Assembly (NCBI GenBank): GCA_028554645.1
Contig: JAQOOI010000072.1
Coordinates: 124,001-188,000, forward strand
Length of the DNA: 64,000 nucleotides
Origin: Omphalotus guepiniiformis
Taxonomy: Eukaryota; Basidiomycota; Agaricomycetes; Agaricales; Omphalotaceae
Direction: 5' to 3'
The notes below the pieces were generated by a model that did no database searches, was not told where the DNA came from, and saw only the letters and a list, made by a program, of their open reading frames with translations. How positions within the stretch are numbered: the stretch's first letter is position 1; the number at the start of each line of letters is the position of its first letter. Position numbers and translations under genes: made by a program. Of the stretch, positions 23,717 to 35,008 are shown in pieces.

Positions 23717-23886
23717 CGTCGAAGTCGTCAGCCGAACTCAGCCAACAGAAGAACAATTAGGTAATGCTGTGTAACATACATCGCATGTTGGGCGCTTACT
23801 ATGTAGTAGCAAGGTGCAGGCAAGGTGAAAAAAAGTTGTTTCAAAGCAGTTCCACCAAGAACGACCTCATTGTTACATTCAGCTAA

Positions 23887-25399
23887 CTATGCCATTTCTG
23901 GTACACGCCTAGGAGATAGAATCGCTAATTCATCCTCGCGAGTCATCCCAGTCGCTATAACATCCCGTGTTTCCATCTCTACCTCCGTCGAATTCAAGTC
24001 TTTATCAGGACGAGCGTCTGCTTTGATATTGTGGCGGTGGAGTCTGAATATCTTTTGCACGACACACAGAAACTCGGATAGATATCGGAATAGTTTAGCC
24101 CACTCTTGTAGAAGGTCCTGGTAATATCTTTCATGAGCAACAATGGTGTGTAGTTCAGAGAGAAGCCTGCCTGCTGAGTCCCGAAAATCAACACCCCACT
24201 GAATGGAACTACAAAGAAAATGAAGGGCACGTTTCTTTCACATAGGGGTGAGTCTCACTGATTGCTAGTGCAAGGTCGTACTTGAGGCCTGCTGCACGGT
24301 TGAAAGCAAAAGTCACCCCAATACTGTGATGATAAATGAAAGTCATTCAGCCGGGGAAAGTGCACCAATATTGTCTCTGAAGATCACGTACATGACCGCA
24401 ATCAGGGTAAGAAAGCTGAAGACTACCAGCCGGACGATGAGCGACTTCAATTGCACATTCGCGCTGTTCTGAATACTGCGAGTTGTTTCTGGCACTTGAC
24501 GTCTCGTCAACCTCATATGCACACCAAGTATCACTAGCAATCAAACCATGTCAAGATAATAGAATACTTAGAAAAGTGAATTCGGATACCAAGCGTGATC
24601 AGGATCAGGACGGCGAACAAAACGGTCAAGAGCGAACTGAGAATGGGCCTGGCGCGGCAGACAAATTAGAGCAGGATTGAAACCAGTTGATGTGGTAAAC
24701 TGCCTACGGTACGGGGTGTTGTAGTATGCAATAAGGGTCAATCCTAAGGTTCCTCTGTACTGCGGCCGGATTCAAGACGCCATACTGTGGCGACATCACT
24801 TAGAATGCTGATTTAAATAAGAACTATGACTCACAATTAAGTATCCAGCTGCCAGCACGAGCCAAAGAAGATACGGGAATAGGACGAGCTATTATGACCT
24901 GAGTTTACGGTCCCAAGACAATTAGGTGGTTCACACATACGCCACGTTGTATTGCAGGTCCATTTCTGGAATTTCCGGTGGATGCAGCACGAAAAATCCA
25001 CACCACGTCAAGCAATAGTGCCAGAGTTGCAGCAGCGGTTCTATTTGAATCATCACGTCAGCAATTTCGTAAGATGAGCGAAGTCACTGACAGAGGAGGT
25101 CCAGCGTATATCAAGACTGCTTGTAGCAAACACACCCCGTACCCCGGATCCTTGTCGATATCGAATTGCTCCCCGGCAAAGAATGAGACACAGTAGGAAA
25201 AGGAGGAGATGACCCAGGATATGCAGAAGCTATACCAAGTTCGGCGTCGATGGATAGCACGGGACCAGAAAGCCGTGCAAAGAAGGACACTCATTCCTAT
25301 ACCACCGAAGAGTTCAAGGCCAACAAAAGCTCGAGCAGTCGCGATGATGTCTGAAGGCGGGCCCATATCTGGAACAGAATTGAGGAAAGACCGTTTCAT
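23887..25399 (-). CDS. seven-TM GPCR-like membrane protein, paralogue B
   Basis: Same family as the gene at 17627-19086. Exon 1 (start 25399) has VGLELFGGIGMSVLLCTAF, RTWYSFCISWVISSFSYCV and CLLQAVLIYAGPPL. Next come an exon with TLALLLDVVWIFRAAS (near 25015), one with FPYLLWLVLAAGYLI (near 24880), the loop with YGVLNPAAVQRNLRID, LLTVLFAVLILITL (near 24620), LKSLIVRLVVFSFLTLIAV (near 24430) and FSGVLIFGTQQ (near 24185). The last exon, 23887-24117, gives an acidic cytoplasmic tail. The final intron, 24118-24170, requires a GC donor (CAG/gcaggc) to link FGTQQ to DLLQEW. One middle junction near 24690-24710 is unresolved. The gene ends about 170 bp from the MOB4 start. Confidence 0.75.
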
Positions 25400-26688
25400 A
25401 CTGTCGGTTTCACAATGGAGCCAGAGCGTAAGGACTATCTGTGAGCAGTTTTTTAGATAGGGATTTGCAGACGTACAGGGTTTCGCAGAATGAACGAAAG
25501 AGAGATAAGGTTAGTCTCTGATGAAGCAGGAAGGCACACGAGTAACTAAGCACTAGCATCTACTTAGAAGAACGGCAAATGTGACCCTCATTTGATCTTC
25601 ACTCGATGATGGTAAGATCATCAGAGAGGAAGTGTCGACACCGGACCCACAGATCAACAAACTTCACAACCCAGGTGGATTGGTCATGATCTTTGGCCTT
25701 CAACCTGCGCGCCTCTGTTTTACCGGTATCATGGCAATTCCGTACTTGCCTTGTGTGTCTATAGATATAGACAACTGAGTTGATCGATTATTAGAGTACC
25801 AAAGGAACAACACCTACCCATCTCTTTTTGGATCTACAGCCCACTTCGCCTTCGCCCCTTCGCCTTCGCCCCTTCGCCCCTTCCCTCGGGTTTCTCTTTA
25901 AGTTGCACCATCTTGTCTTTGACTTGCACTAACCAGGAGTAAGCCGTGTTCTCGCAGCTTCTTCACGGCGCCGCGCATCAGACGTCAGAGAGGAATCTGA
26001 ATGATATGACACTGGGCAACGCAAAGATAGAGACGAGTTCTCAGCATCATATATCAACTTTGAAATCGCCTTGACTCGGAGAATCTTCAAAGTGACCCAA
26101 GATCAAAAACCTCCGGCCAGCGCCACGTATGCTCTCGACTCCAACAAGACGCATTTTCTCTCAGGTCTAACTTCAAAAGACTTCAATAATGACACCCTGG
26201 AGCAGAATAGAAGGGCTTCCTACCGTGACGACCAATTATGCGGATTGCATGTTTCCTAGCACTTATCGCCTGGATTCGACATGGTTGATGTCAATGAAGG
26301 CACAACAAGGAACGATCGTGATGAAGCACATACAAGGTCCCAGAAAGCAGCATGAGGCGCCATACCCTTCATGTCATATCAACACACACAAGCGCTCGAT
26401 ATAATGAAACAAGGCAAATGACAGCTCTCGCCTCCGGCTTTCTATTTTCCACAAACCGATGTCTGTCATTGTCTGAAGTACTGTAGCGCCGTCTTCATGA
26501 CGGGAAGAATGCATTTGAGTGAAAAGCTGGTTAAAGGCTGGTCAAAGGCAAGGTGGTGCAGCAAAAAGCAATCGTAAGTATATGTGGAGTAAACTTGTAT
26601 TACATAACGAAATATCACCGAGTCTTTTCAGTCGATCTACTTCAAAATTTACTTCACTCCAAAGTACTCTACACGAACAGATAGCAAC
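25400..26688. other. intergenic, no supported gene
   Basis: 1.3 kb between the divergent starts of seven-TM B and the SET-MYND gene. A short tandem of CCTTCGCC-type units lies at about 25848-25884. Open frames at 26071-26404 and 26519-26941 lack domains; the second overlaps the real SET-MYND start in another frame. Confidence 0.45.
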
Positions 26689-28891
26689 ATGTCTTTTTCT
26701 GATTTACGTGCTAATAGAAAGGCAAAATCGTATGTTCACTCGTCCGTCAATCCGCCAGGCTCCTCAGCTTTACAAGTATCAGAGACGATCTTGGCCGGAG
26801 AGCGGAATGAACCATCATCGAATCAATTGGACTCCAATGCAGGACTCTACGAAAATTTGCCTTCGAGTGTTGAGGTTCGACACTCAGAAACATCAGGCCG
26901 AGGAATATGGGCTAGGCAGCCTATTAAAGCTGGTAAGGTAGAATTGTTCTCGAAAGCTTCCGTACCTCATCCAAATTCATTAGGCGCGGTCATTTTTGCA
27001 CTGCAGCCCCACGTATCAGCACTGTCGAATCGGAATCTTGATCAATATTGTTCATCGTGCTTCGCTCCAACGACCTCGACAGGCTTGAGGCGATGTCCCA
27101 AATGTCGCGTCGTGTGGTATTGCGATTCGGTAATGTTTCAGCAAGATTCAGTTCAACTATAGCTAATGCTTGTCATAGACTTGCCAAAATCGGGATTGGT
27201 CTGTCCACAAGCATGAATGTGTTTCGCTACAAAAGTGGTTCGAAGCAGCCTCTTCTAGCGATGTTTTACCACCTAGCGATGCAATTCGATGTATGGGTAG
27301 GATGTTGTGGGTGAAACAGAAGAAGGGACCTAACAGCACCTGGGTAAGCCCGTTGGTTTATTGTCGGATTCCTTCAGGCGAGTTTAATGGGTATATGGGT
27401 ATTATTAGGCTCGACAAATCGACAATATGCAATCCCGTGAGTCGTGATGCGTTTTGGATTGGGAAATTGCTCAAAGCTTTTTCAGATAGACAATCCCTGA
27501 AACCTTCTGCCTTCGAGATACACACCCATCTCGCGCATTCCCTTGTTCAGTATCTAGGCCTCACCTCCCCACTTGAATTGGCGCAGTTCAGTTTATCATC
27601 TGCAGCTGATTTAGTGGACGTAATTTCCCGTGTTCGTCTCGAACTTCTCGTTTGGCCCCGGCGTATGGACTCATTGTTTTCTCTAGTTCATCACCAATAC
27701 ATTCACGGCGACTGACCCCACTTTGACACCTTTGGGTGCTTCAGTATCGCCGCTCGTTGCGTTGATTAATCATTCTTGTGACCCCAATGTGGTCATCGTA
27801 TTTCCCCGCACATCAGTGGATCCCCATTCCCAAGAACCCTTGATGCACGTAGTAGCTTTACGGGATATCCATCCTGGAGAAGAGGTGACCCACTTTCAAT
27901 TCCATGGTGATTCGCCGCCTTCGGTTTCCTCACGCAGATTGTTAGATTTTGACCTCGTATCTCGATACAACTCTTCCCAAGGAGTTACGAAAGAAGACTC
28001 TTGAAGAGACCTACAACTTTTCTTGCATGTGTCGTCTATGCGCCTCAAATGATGATCCCCGTACTTCGATGCACTGCCCGAAGAACTGCGGTGGAACCTG
28101 CCAAATTCCCACCGACGGTGTGTATTCTCTCGTTCTATTTTGTTATGCTTATTTAGAAACGTAAATGCAGAGGATGCGCTTGTTCAATGCAGCAAGTGCA
28201 AAGCTGTTGTAAAGTCAATTGACGCAGTTCTGGACGCCGTCCGGATCGGTCAAGAAGCTTTAGACAAAGCGACTAGTTTACAATTCAGCGGTCGGTTATC
28301 CTTCTTATCCAGACATATCCATAGCGCTAATATAAAACATTTGCAGATCCTATCAAAGCAAAACAATTGACCACGAATCTGGTGCCAATCCTGACCTCCG
28401 CCGCTCTCACTCCCGCATCCCACCCTCTGCTAGCTTTACTACGGCTCCATCAATCCCTGCTCATCGCTTCCTTTCCCACTCCCCTTACTCAAGAGTACTT
28501 AGATGATACCATACGTGTCGCAACGAAGTCTGTCACGGGTTTGTCAACAATTCTAAGGGAAAATCATCCTGTTGTCGCCCTTGCTTTAGCCGAGCTAGGC
28601 AAGTTGTTGTCTGTCGACGAACCTGAGCCTCGTCACAACGTGACACTGGCCGAAGCAGCTCTCATATATCCGCCATCGGGGCCTGCTAGACTGAAACTCG
28701 CTTATGACACGCTCGTGCGAGCAAGAAATATGTTGCTCGCTGGTTTCGGCATAACAAATGAAGGGGGCCAGGTGGGTAGGGAGATTAGGGAGAATATTGT
28801 TCTGCTGGAAAGGGAAATCGATGTATTCAAGACAGGAGTGAGAAACGTGTTGCAGGATGTTCCTAAATCTAAGCTCGGACAGGCACGATGA
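26689..28891 (+). CDS. SET and MYND domain (SMYD-like) protein
   Basis: SMYD-family proteins are usually lysine methyltransferases using S-adenosylmethionine. Nine exons close to 587 residues: 26689-26932, 26984-27129, 27179-27343, 27409-27436, 27486-27631, 27687-27884, 27946-28117, 28171-28290, 28347-28891. SVEVRHSETSGRGIWA opens the split SET domain. A MYND zinc finger spans residues 104 to about 145 (CSSC, CPKC, YCDSTCQNRDW...HKHEC). The catalytic SET core has NHSCDPN at 271-277 and tyrosine 314 in TSYLD, and the post-SET cysteines are C336, C338 and C341. The remaining C-terminal half is helical. Exon 4 is only 28 nt and exon 5 ends at a GTTCGT donor; both choices were set by frame and family sequence. 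Substrate unknown. Confidence 0.93.
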
Positions 28892-30038
28892 CGAGTACGC
28901 CTGTCTCAGGAGCAGGGGTGGGGGCCCTAGAGGGTCTGCATGGCTATTGTTTAGCTCCAAATTTAGCAGAGAGTTTACGATGTAAGTAGTACCTCTCTAC
29001 CACAACAAAACAAGCTTGAATAGCATTTCTATAGCAGACACACACGTATCATCTCTTTGGATGAGTACCGGTGTCTGTGTAATCTGTGAAGAATTTGAGA
29101 AAGTTGGACCAGGCAATTACCTGGTTTCAAGAAGGTGGCTAGCCTACCGTAATGGGCGCTAATAAAAGCAATGTTACGAAAGAAAATGCGTAGATCGCCG
29201 GATGCCGGCGAGTTCAATGTTACCTCCGCACATCCTGGCGCCCCGGCCAATAATGTTACTGAGCGATGTTAACGGAGGATAACAATGGGTGAGAACAGGT
29301 GAGAACGAGGATGATCTCGGATCTGAGTTACCTTCAGAGTACTTACTCTTTCAAAGTAGCAACCATAGTCACAGAAAACGTAAACAGTCGCCTGAATCGG
29401 TCGCGTTGAATCCAGGTGTGTTATGGCTTTACCAACTTACGATCCTGGTATAACCTCACTAATACTGCAGCTTATGAAGAACGACAGTAATCACAGGTAA
29501 AACTTGCTCGATGTTGTTTGAGTCAGTTGTGGCTTCTCAAGAAGATTCAAAAGTATTACCGATACAAAAACTGGATGTTCCCGGTCCTAGCCGTCTCGGT
29601 GAATACCTTTCTCCATACTCACCTACAAATTGATATTGAATTCAGTCAAGGCTTACTGCTTAACCTTTACGGATCATCAATCAGCGCTCACTAGCAGTGC
29701 CCCCCCGACCTGGCCGATATGTGACCGAGTCCAATGCACATTATCATGGTAGGCGCTGTATATTGGCGAAAAAGACGCGTATGTTCTACTATATCTTCTG
29801 GTTGCCGTTCATCTACTTAACATTTGCCTGCCGTTTCTCGCCGTTCCTTGCAAATTCACAAAGACTCACTGTATGAAACTTTATGAAACCTCGGCGGATA
29901 TGCATTCATCGAGCGCAGGTGTTTTTGTATGCACTCGGATCAGTCGGGTGTTGTAGATTACGCCGTTTCCCCCCCGTGATATGTGTGTTATAAGGATCGA
30001 CATGATCGACGTGGAAAACCTAACTTTCTTTCCTCTTG
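28892..30038. other. intergenic, no supported gene
   Basis: 1.1 kb with no supported coding region on either strand. It should hold the promoter of the Zn2Cys6 gene. Confidence 0.45.
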
Positions 30039-33000
30039 ATGATGGTCAAAGACTATGAAATCGACCTCAACGATACCCCATCGGAGGGCTCTAGAAAGCG
30101 TCGATTTCAAAATGCATGCGATATCTGTAAGCAGGTGAGTGGAAGTCTATTCTCATCGTACCGCTAATCAACTTGTATGCAGAAAAAAGGCGAGTAGAAC
30201 AATTTATTGCGATTGTAAATACTGAATATTTCTGCGGTTGTAGTCCGATGTGAGTTGATGTCCTCCTGATGTTGGCTCTAAAAAGTTACACTGTCCCTGC
30301 AGGTGATAGTATGAGCATGCCCAACAACATATGTTCTAATTGTATCGCGTTTGGCTCTGAGTGTACACATGTGGCTGCGAATCGGGTGAGTCTATCTCTG
30401 TCTTTCGGTCTAAGTCAGTACTAGATCGCATCCCTAGAGAAAGAAAATCAAGAGAAAAGGCTCGAACCTGTCAGACGACACTCCGACTGTTTCTATGTCG
30501 ATGCAGGTAGCAAGAATAACAGCAGCGCCGGGGCTATATATTCTACCCCAAGATGTGAACGAGGTTCGAAGACTTGTGATTGACCTCGCCATATACGCAC
30601 GAGATTTGGAAGATCAAGTGTCCAACGCCTCGAAGGCTGCATCTACATCTTCTACTAGTAGTCCCCGTCCCGTCAAACGCAGCAGTACATCCCCAGCTCT
30701 AGGCACACGTGATGACACTACTGATGTTGACTTCGACTCGGTAAACTATCTCACCAAAAAGCTCTTAGCACTTTCGTCCGGGGAGCCTGATTATTCCGGG
30801 ATCGGTGCCTTCAGTCCAGTGAAATTGCTTCAGAATACTTGGGACGCCAAGCAACGTTACTATGGTACAAGGCATAGGCTTGATGATGCTCTGGAAGCTG
30901 TTGAGAGGCCGCACTGCTGGACTACGTTGCCGGTAAGACATTTTTGAGATCTGTCATACTACGTACGGCTTAGAAATATCGTCAGTGGCTCAAAGGTTCT
31001 CGGGTACCACCCACTCCTCTAGAGTTCCCGGAAAAGGAACTCATACTCCATCTCTGTCATCTCTATTTCCGCCATGTGTCTCCTTTCTACCCCCTGCTTC
31101 ATCGTCCCACTTTCATGCGCAATGTTCACGAGGAGGTGTATCTTTCTGACAGCAAGTTCGGTTGTGTGCTCCTGTCTGTTTGTGCATGTGCTTCGAAATA
31201 CTCTGATGATCCTCAAGTTTTGGCGGATGGCTTTCATCAACTTGGGTGGAGATGGTACGTTCAACTCCAGCCAGCACACAAATGCGTGTTCGAAACCTCT
31301 AGCATTGAAGAGTTACAGACGTTTTGTGTACGTGAAATCTCTAAAACGTGTACCAAATATCTCACACTCCTTTTTTTAGAATTGTCTTCTTTATCTACAA
31401 TGGTTTTCTCCCGCTATTATGTGGTTTGTCCTCGGCAATGCGATACGGATCGCACATGAGGCAGGTGTTCACAATCGCCAGTGGTACAGCCGATGTAATA
31501 AATCGGCGCTCGAGAAGGAGCTCTGGAAACGAGCCTTTTGGTTCCTGGTCATGCATGATATCATGCAGAGCTATCTTCTTGGTCGTCCACGAGGCATGAC
31601 ACCCGACGAGTAGGTGGAGTTTTGCTTTATGTTTGTTATGAATCAACTAAATGTGTGCAGCTACGATCTCGACCTTCCCGCGGAATGTGATGACGAGTCT
31701 TGGGAAAGCTCAAACCCTGAAGAAGGATTCCAACAGCCGGCCGGAAAGGCCTCAACCATGACCTTTTGGATATGGTTCTTGAAGCTCCAATCTATTCTCG
31801 GATATGCACAGAGAACTATAGTAAGTAACCAAATAACAACATATCATTTTAGCTGATGCACATTCACAGCACGCGGCTAGGAGGCCTGAAATCTTAGAGG
31901 ATTGCGATGACAACTGGCATAAGATGGCTGTTATACGCATTAACATTCTACTCGACAACTGGAAAAAGTGTCTTCCTGATTATTTACGAATCTAAAGATG
32001 GCACATCAATTGGATAAGTTGCTGACTCTTCTTTATCCGTAGTACGCCGAAACCGTGACATTGACGATCCCGTGCTTGAACAGCAGTCAGCTACGCTTAG
32101 TCTGGTTTACAATTGGGTTCAGATGGAGATACACCGACCCTTCTTAGCTTTACTTGGAAAGCCACTGTCCCCTTCCGAGTCTTCATCGCTCACAGCTTGT
32201 GTCAAAGCAGCGCGCGCATGCATACATATCGCGAGTGAAAGCGTACGAAAAGCCGGTCTAGTACAAGTTCCGTTGCTTCCGGTAAGCATAATTTGTTATC
32301 AACCCCGGACAGTGGCCGTTCTGACGCGAGGATGATGTGAAGATCATTCTTTTCAATGCGTCAGCCATTCTCTTACAGGATCTTTGGGGAGGGAAGATGC
32401 CGAGTCCAAAGTTCCTGGAGGACACTATTCAGTTCCAGGAAGTCGGCCAATGTATAGACATGCTAGGTACCTGCGAAGAAAGGTAATCTTCGTTGCGTTG
32501 TCTGGCCCGGATAGCTTTGACTCACGTATCTTTCATATAGATGGCAATTAGCAGGTCGTGTAAGGTACACATTTCATCTAATGCGTGTGCTCCATGACTC
32601 CTGCTGACGAGCGAGATGATAGGGATGTCCTTATCGCACTGACCAAGTCTGGCATCAAAGGCGACGGTGGGTTTCCGAGCGAAAGCGAGTCTTCCGAGAA
32701 CGAATATGATTACTCAACTACTCGGTGCATGTGGGGCACCGATGGTACAGAAAACTTCGAGACCTCCGATGTACGACATACAGGAGGTGCAGCAAGTGCC
32801 TACTTGGAATCTTGGATGACACAAGCTCCGTTTTTCGCGCCAGACACAAACGAAGTAGTTTCCGAGCCAACAGGATCAACAATCTCAACGGTCTCAACAC
32901 CATATGAAACGCCTGAAAATCCGGAAATCTTAAACTTTAGCACCGAAAGTCCTCAGTCTATGGCATACATGGCGCAATTTCACTCGTGTCTGGGACAGTT

Positions 33001-33157
33001 TACTGAGGAGGATTTCCTGCGCAACCAGGCAACGCCCAATATTGCGTCACAGATGACCAGTGTGTATGGCCTACTATTCTCGGCAAACTACCATATATTG
33101 ACCTGTGTTGCGGTTAGACTTGCACCCTACATGGTTCCAGGAGGCTACTACACGTAA
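30039..33157 (+). CDS. Zn2Cys6 fungal transcription factor with Fungal_trans domain
   Basis: Nuclear DNA-binding regulator. The zinc cluster is complete (C27, C30, C37, C47, C50, C57: CX2CX6CX9CX2CX6C) but assembled from four exons: 30039-30134, a 7-nt exon 30183-30189, a 6-nt exon 30244-30249, and 30303-30385. The intron at 30190-30243 has a GC donor. Exon 5 (30438 on) is followed by the middle homology region: LYFRHVSPFYPLLHRPTF (31060), NAIRIAHEAGVHNRQ (31435), KELWKRAFWFLVMHD, DLDLPAECDDESWE, and VQMEIHRPFLALLGKPLS (32115). The C-terminal tail is acidic and Ser/Thr-rich, ending at 33157. One junction at about 31985-32042 has no GT donor and an in-frame TAA. Removing 58 nt between two TACG repeats restores the frame but gives TA-AG borders, so the gene may be damaged or spliced unusually. 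Target genes unknown. Confidence 0.85.
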
Positions 33158-34080
33158 TAGGTATGTGTACTTGGAGAACCTCGGATTACCCTTACTTATT
33201 GTATCATTCAGGTGGCGGGAATGGGACACGTCTATTTATCACCCTTACGAACGCGAGCGTTCTGCAGACATTGTATTGAATTCTTCTCCTTATATTTATT
33301 CAGGCTCTCGATTACCCGGACTGTGAGCACGGTCGCAGGACTACGGGTACCTTCATGTTTTGTGTTTTAGACTGTATACTTTTGTGGAATGGAAATGTAA
33401 TATACCTGTACAATTGAATTATCACGCAATTTAGTAGACTCCATTTTGATCTACTCGTCCAGGGAGACCTGGGTGGGAAACACAGTGTATACATACGGCT
33501 CAAACCCCTCCGTCGACGCAACCGAGTGACACAAAGGTACATACCCAAGTCACCGGTTTAACGATCTGTTCACTTCTGTTCACCGTTGATGGATGAGTTC
33601 ACATGCTCGGGTTAGCCAGATCCTGCCTCCGAGTGTGTCGGAGCGACGAGATATGCGAATATCCAAAGGGCGCAGAAGTGAACTCGTTGTAGATGATACA
33701 GCATATCACTGTTCAGGGCGGAAATAGGACTGAATGCCCCAAAGGTTCCCAGTCAAAACCGATGTGCCCGACAAAAAAGGTGAGAGAAACCGAGAGGGGG
33801 TCCAAGAGTGGTGCACACTATGCTAGAAGAAGCCATGCTTCATCCCTCCCGACTCTGAGGTGTGTGAATTCGTGAGTTTACGGGGCAACTGTCGTTTTAC
33901 AGAACTCGCGGTGCAACGTTAAATATTAATGTGGCGCATGTATAAGGGCGGCCCGCCTAGTGTGACCTCAGGTCATGTGATGTGACTGGTCGCGAATACA
34001 GACTGTGGCCTAGACCGCTTCGGTGACACGTCCGACGTCGTGACCATTGACCGTGACGCCACTTTGCTCTCAACCAAAAC
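33158..34080. other. intergenic, no supported gene
   Basis: About 0.9 kb. A TATAAG element near 33940, some 140 bp before the next ATG, is a weak promoter candidate. No gene recognised. Confidence 0.4.
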
Positions 34081-35008
34081 ATGTTCTCCTCGAGTCCTGC
34101 TCTTCCTTCGCCTGCAACGCCTCACTCGAATCGCTCAAGAAGCCACAGACAATCAAATAAACCATTAAACTCTTCTCCATTAGCTCAGAACTCCAGTCCT
34201 CCATTTTCTTCGCCAGTAGCAGAGGCACAAGCGCGTCGGAAGTCTCAATACAAAAACAGAACACCCAGTCATAATTCGACTACTTCTTCTGGATCTCGAA
34301 CAAACTCACGCTCTCGTGCACCCCCTTTCTCCTTGTGGTCAAGTAACGCAGCACCACCGTCGTCCGCGGATGACCAGAAGGCATTCCTGCGAGACCGATT
34401 CAGGAGCAGGTGTCTTGAACGTGCCTCCAAAGCTAGGGAGAAGGCTAGGAGTAGCAGGCGCTCGGAACCGAGTAGTGATGGGCTTGACGATGCCATGGAA
34501 GATGACGTGGAGACAGAGGAAGACGTGTTGCAGGACGAAGTATGAACGGTCGATTCTAATTTGTAGAATGATCACCTGAGAAACGTTGTTTTCACACAGT
34601 TATTCAGAAGGATTGTGCTGAACAACTCTCATCGAACACGACACGAATATCGACGCTCATATTATGCCGAGGTTGGCTCTTCGTTCGATCCGGACCTAGA
34701 GGACATAGCAGACTGGGAAGATGACATAGGTCAGTGGTTATTTCATCCACTACGTAAAACCCGACTAATAGCATCCTGCAGACGCACAACCCAACCCAGC
34801 TGTCTCGCACTCGGATATGACACCGGAAGAGCTGGAACTTGCAGAGCTGGAGGCATACGCGGAAGAATGCGAACGTCAAGCGGCCTTCGCTGACTTTGAG
34901 GATATCCCTATTGAAGAATTACTTGAGCTGGACAATGCTGAATTTTCGACGCATGACGCAGAAGACGCAAACACAGGGAGTGATGCGGACATGGACATGC
35001 ATATCTGA
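34081..35008 (+). CDS. conserved acidic protein of unknown function
   Basis: Three exons (34081-34539, 34600-34729, 34782-35008) close in frame to 271 residues. The first ~100 residues are Ser/Pro-rich and probably disordered. A basic segment follows (FLRDRFRSRCLERASKAREK), then an acidic stretch ending DVLQDELFRRIV across the first intron. The core SYYAEVGSSFDPDLEDIADWE and a C-terminal acidic helix region (PEELELAELEAYAEECE, FEDIPIEELLELD) complete it. I recall similar uncharacterised proteins in other agaricomycetes but cannot assign a function. The alternating basic-acidic layout suggests a nuclear or chaperone-type adaptor; that is a guess. Confidence 0.82.

Noticed and set aside
28118..28170. 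Possible stop codon inside the SET-MYND gene
   Set aside because: It lies in a normal GT-AG intron; exon phases on both sides agree.
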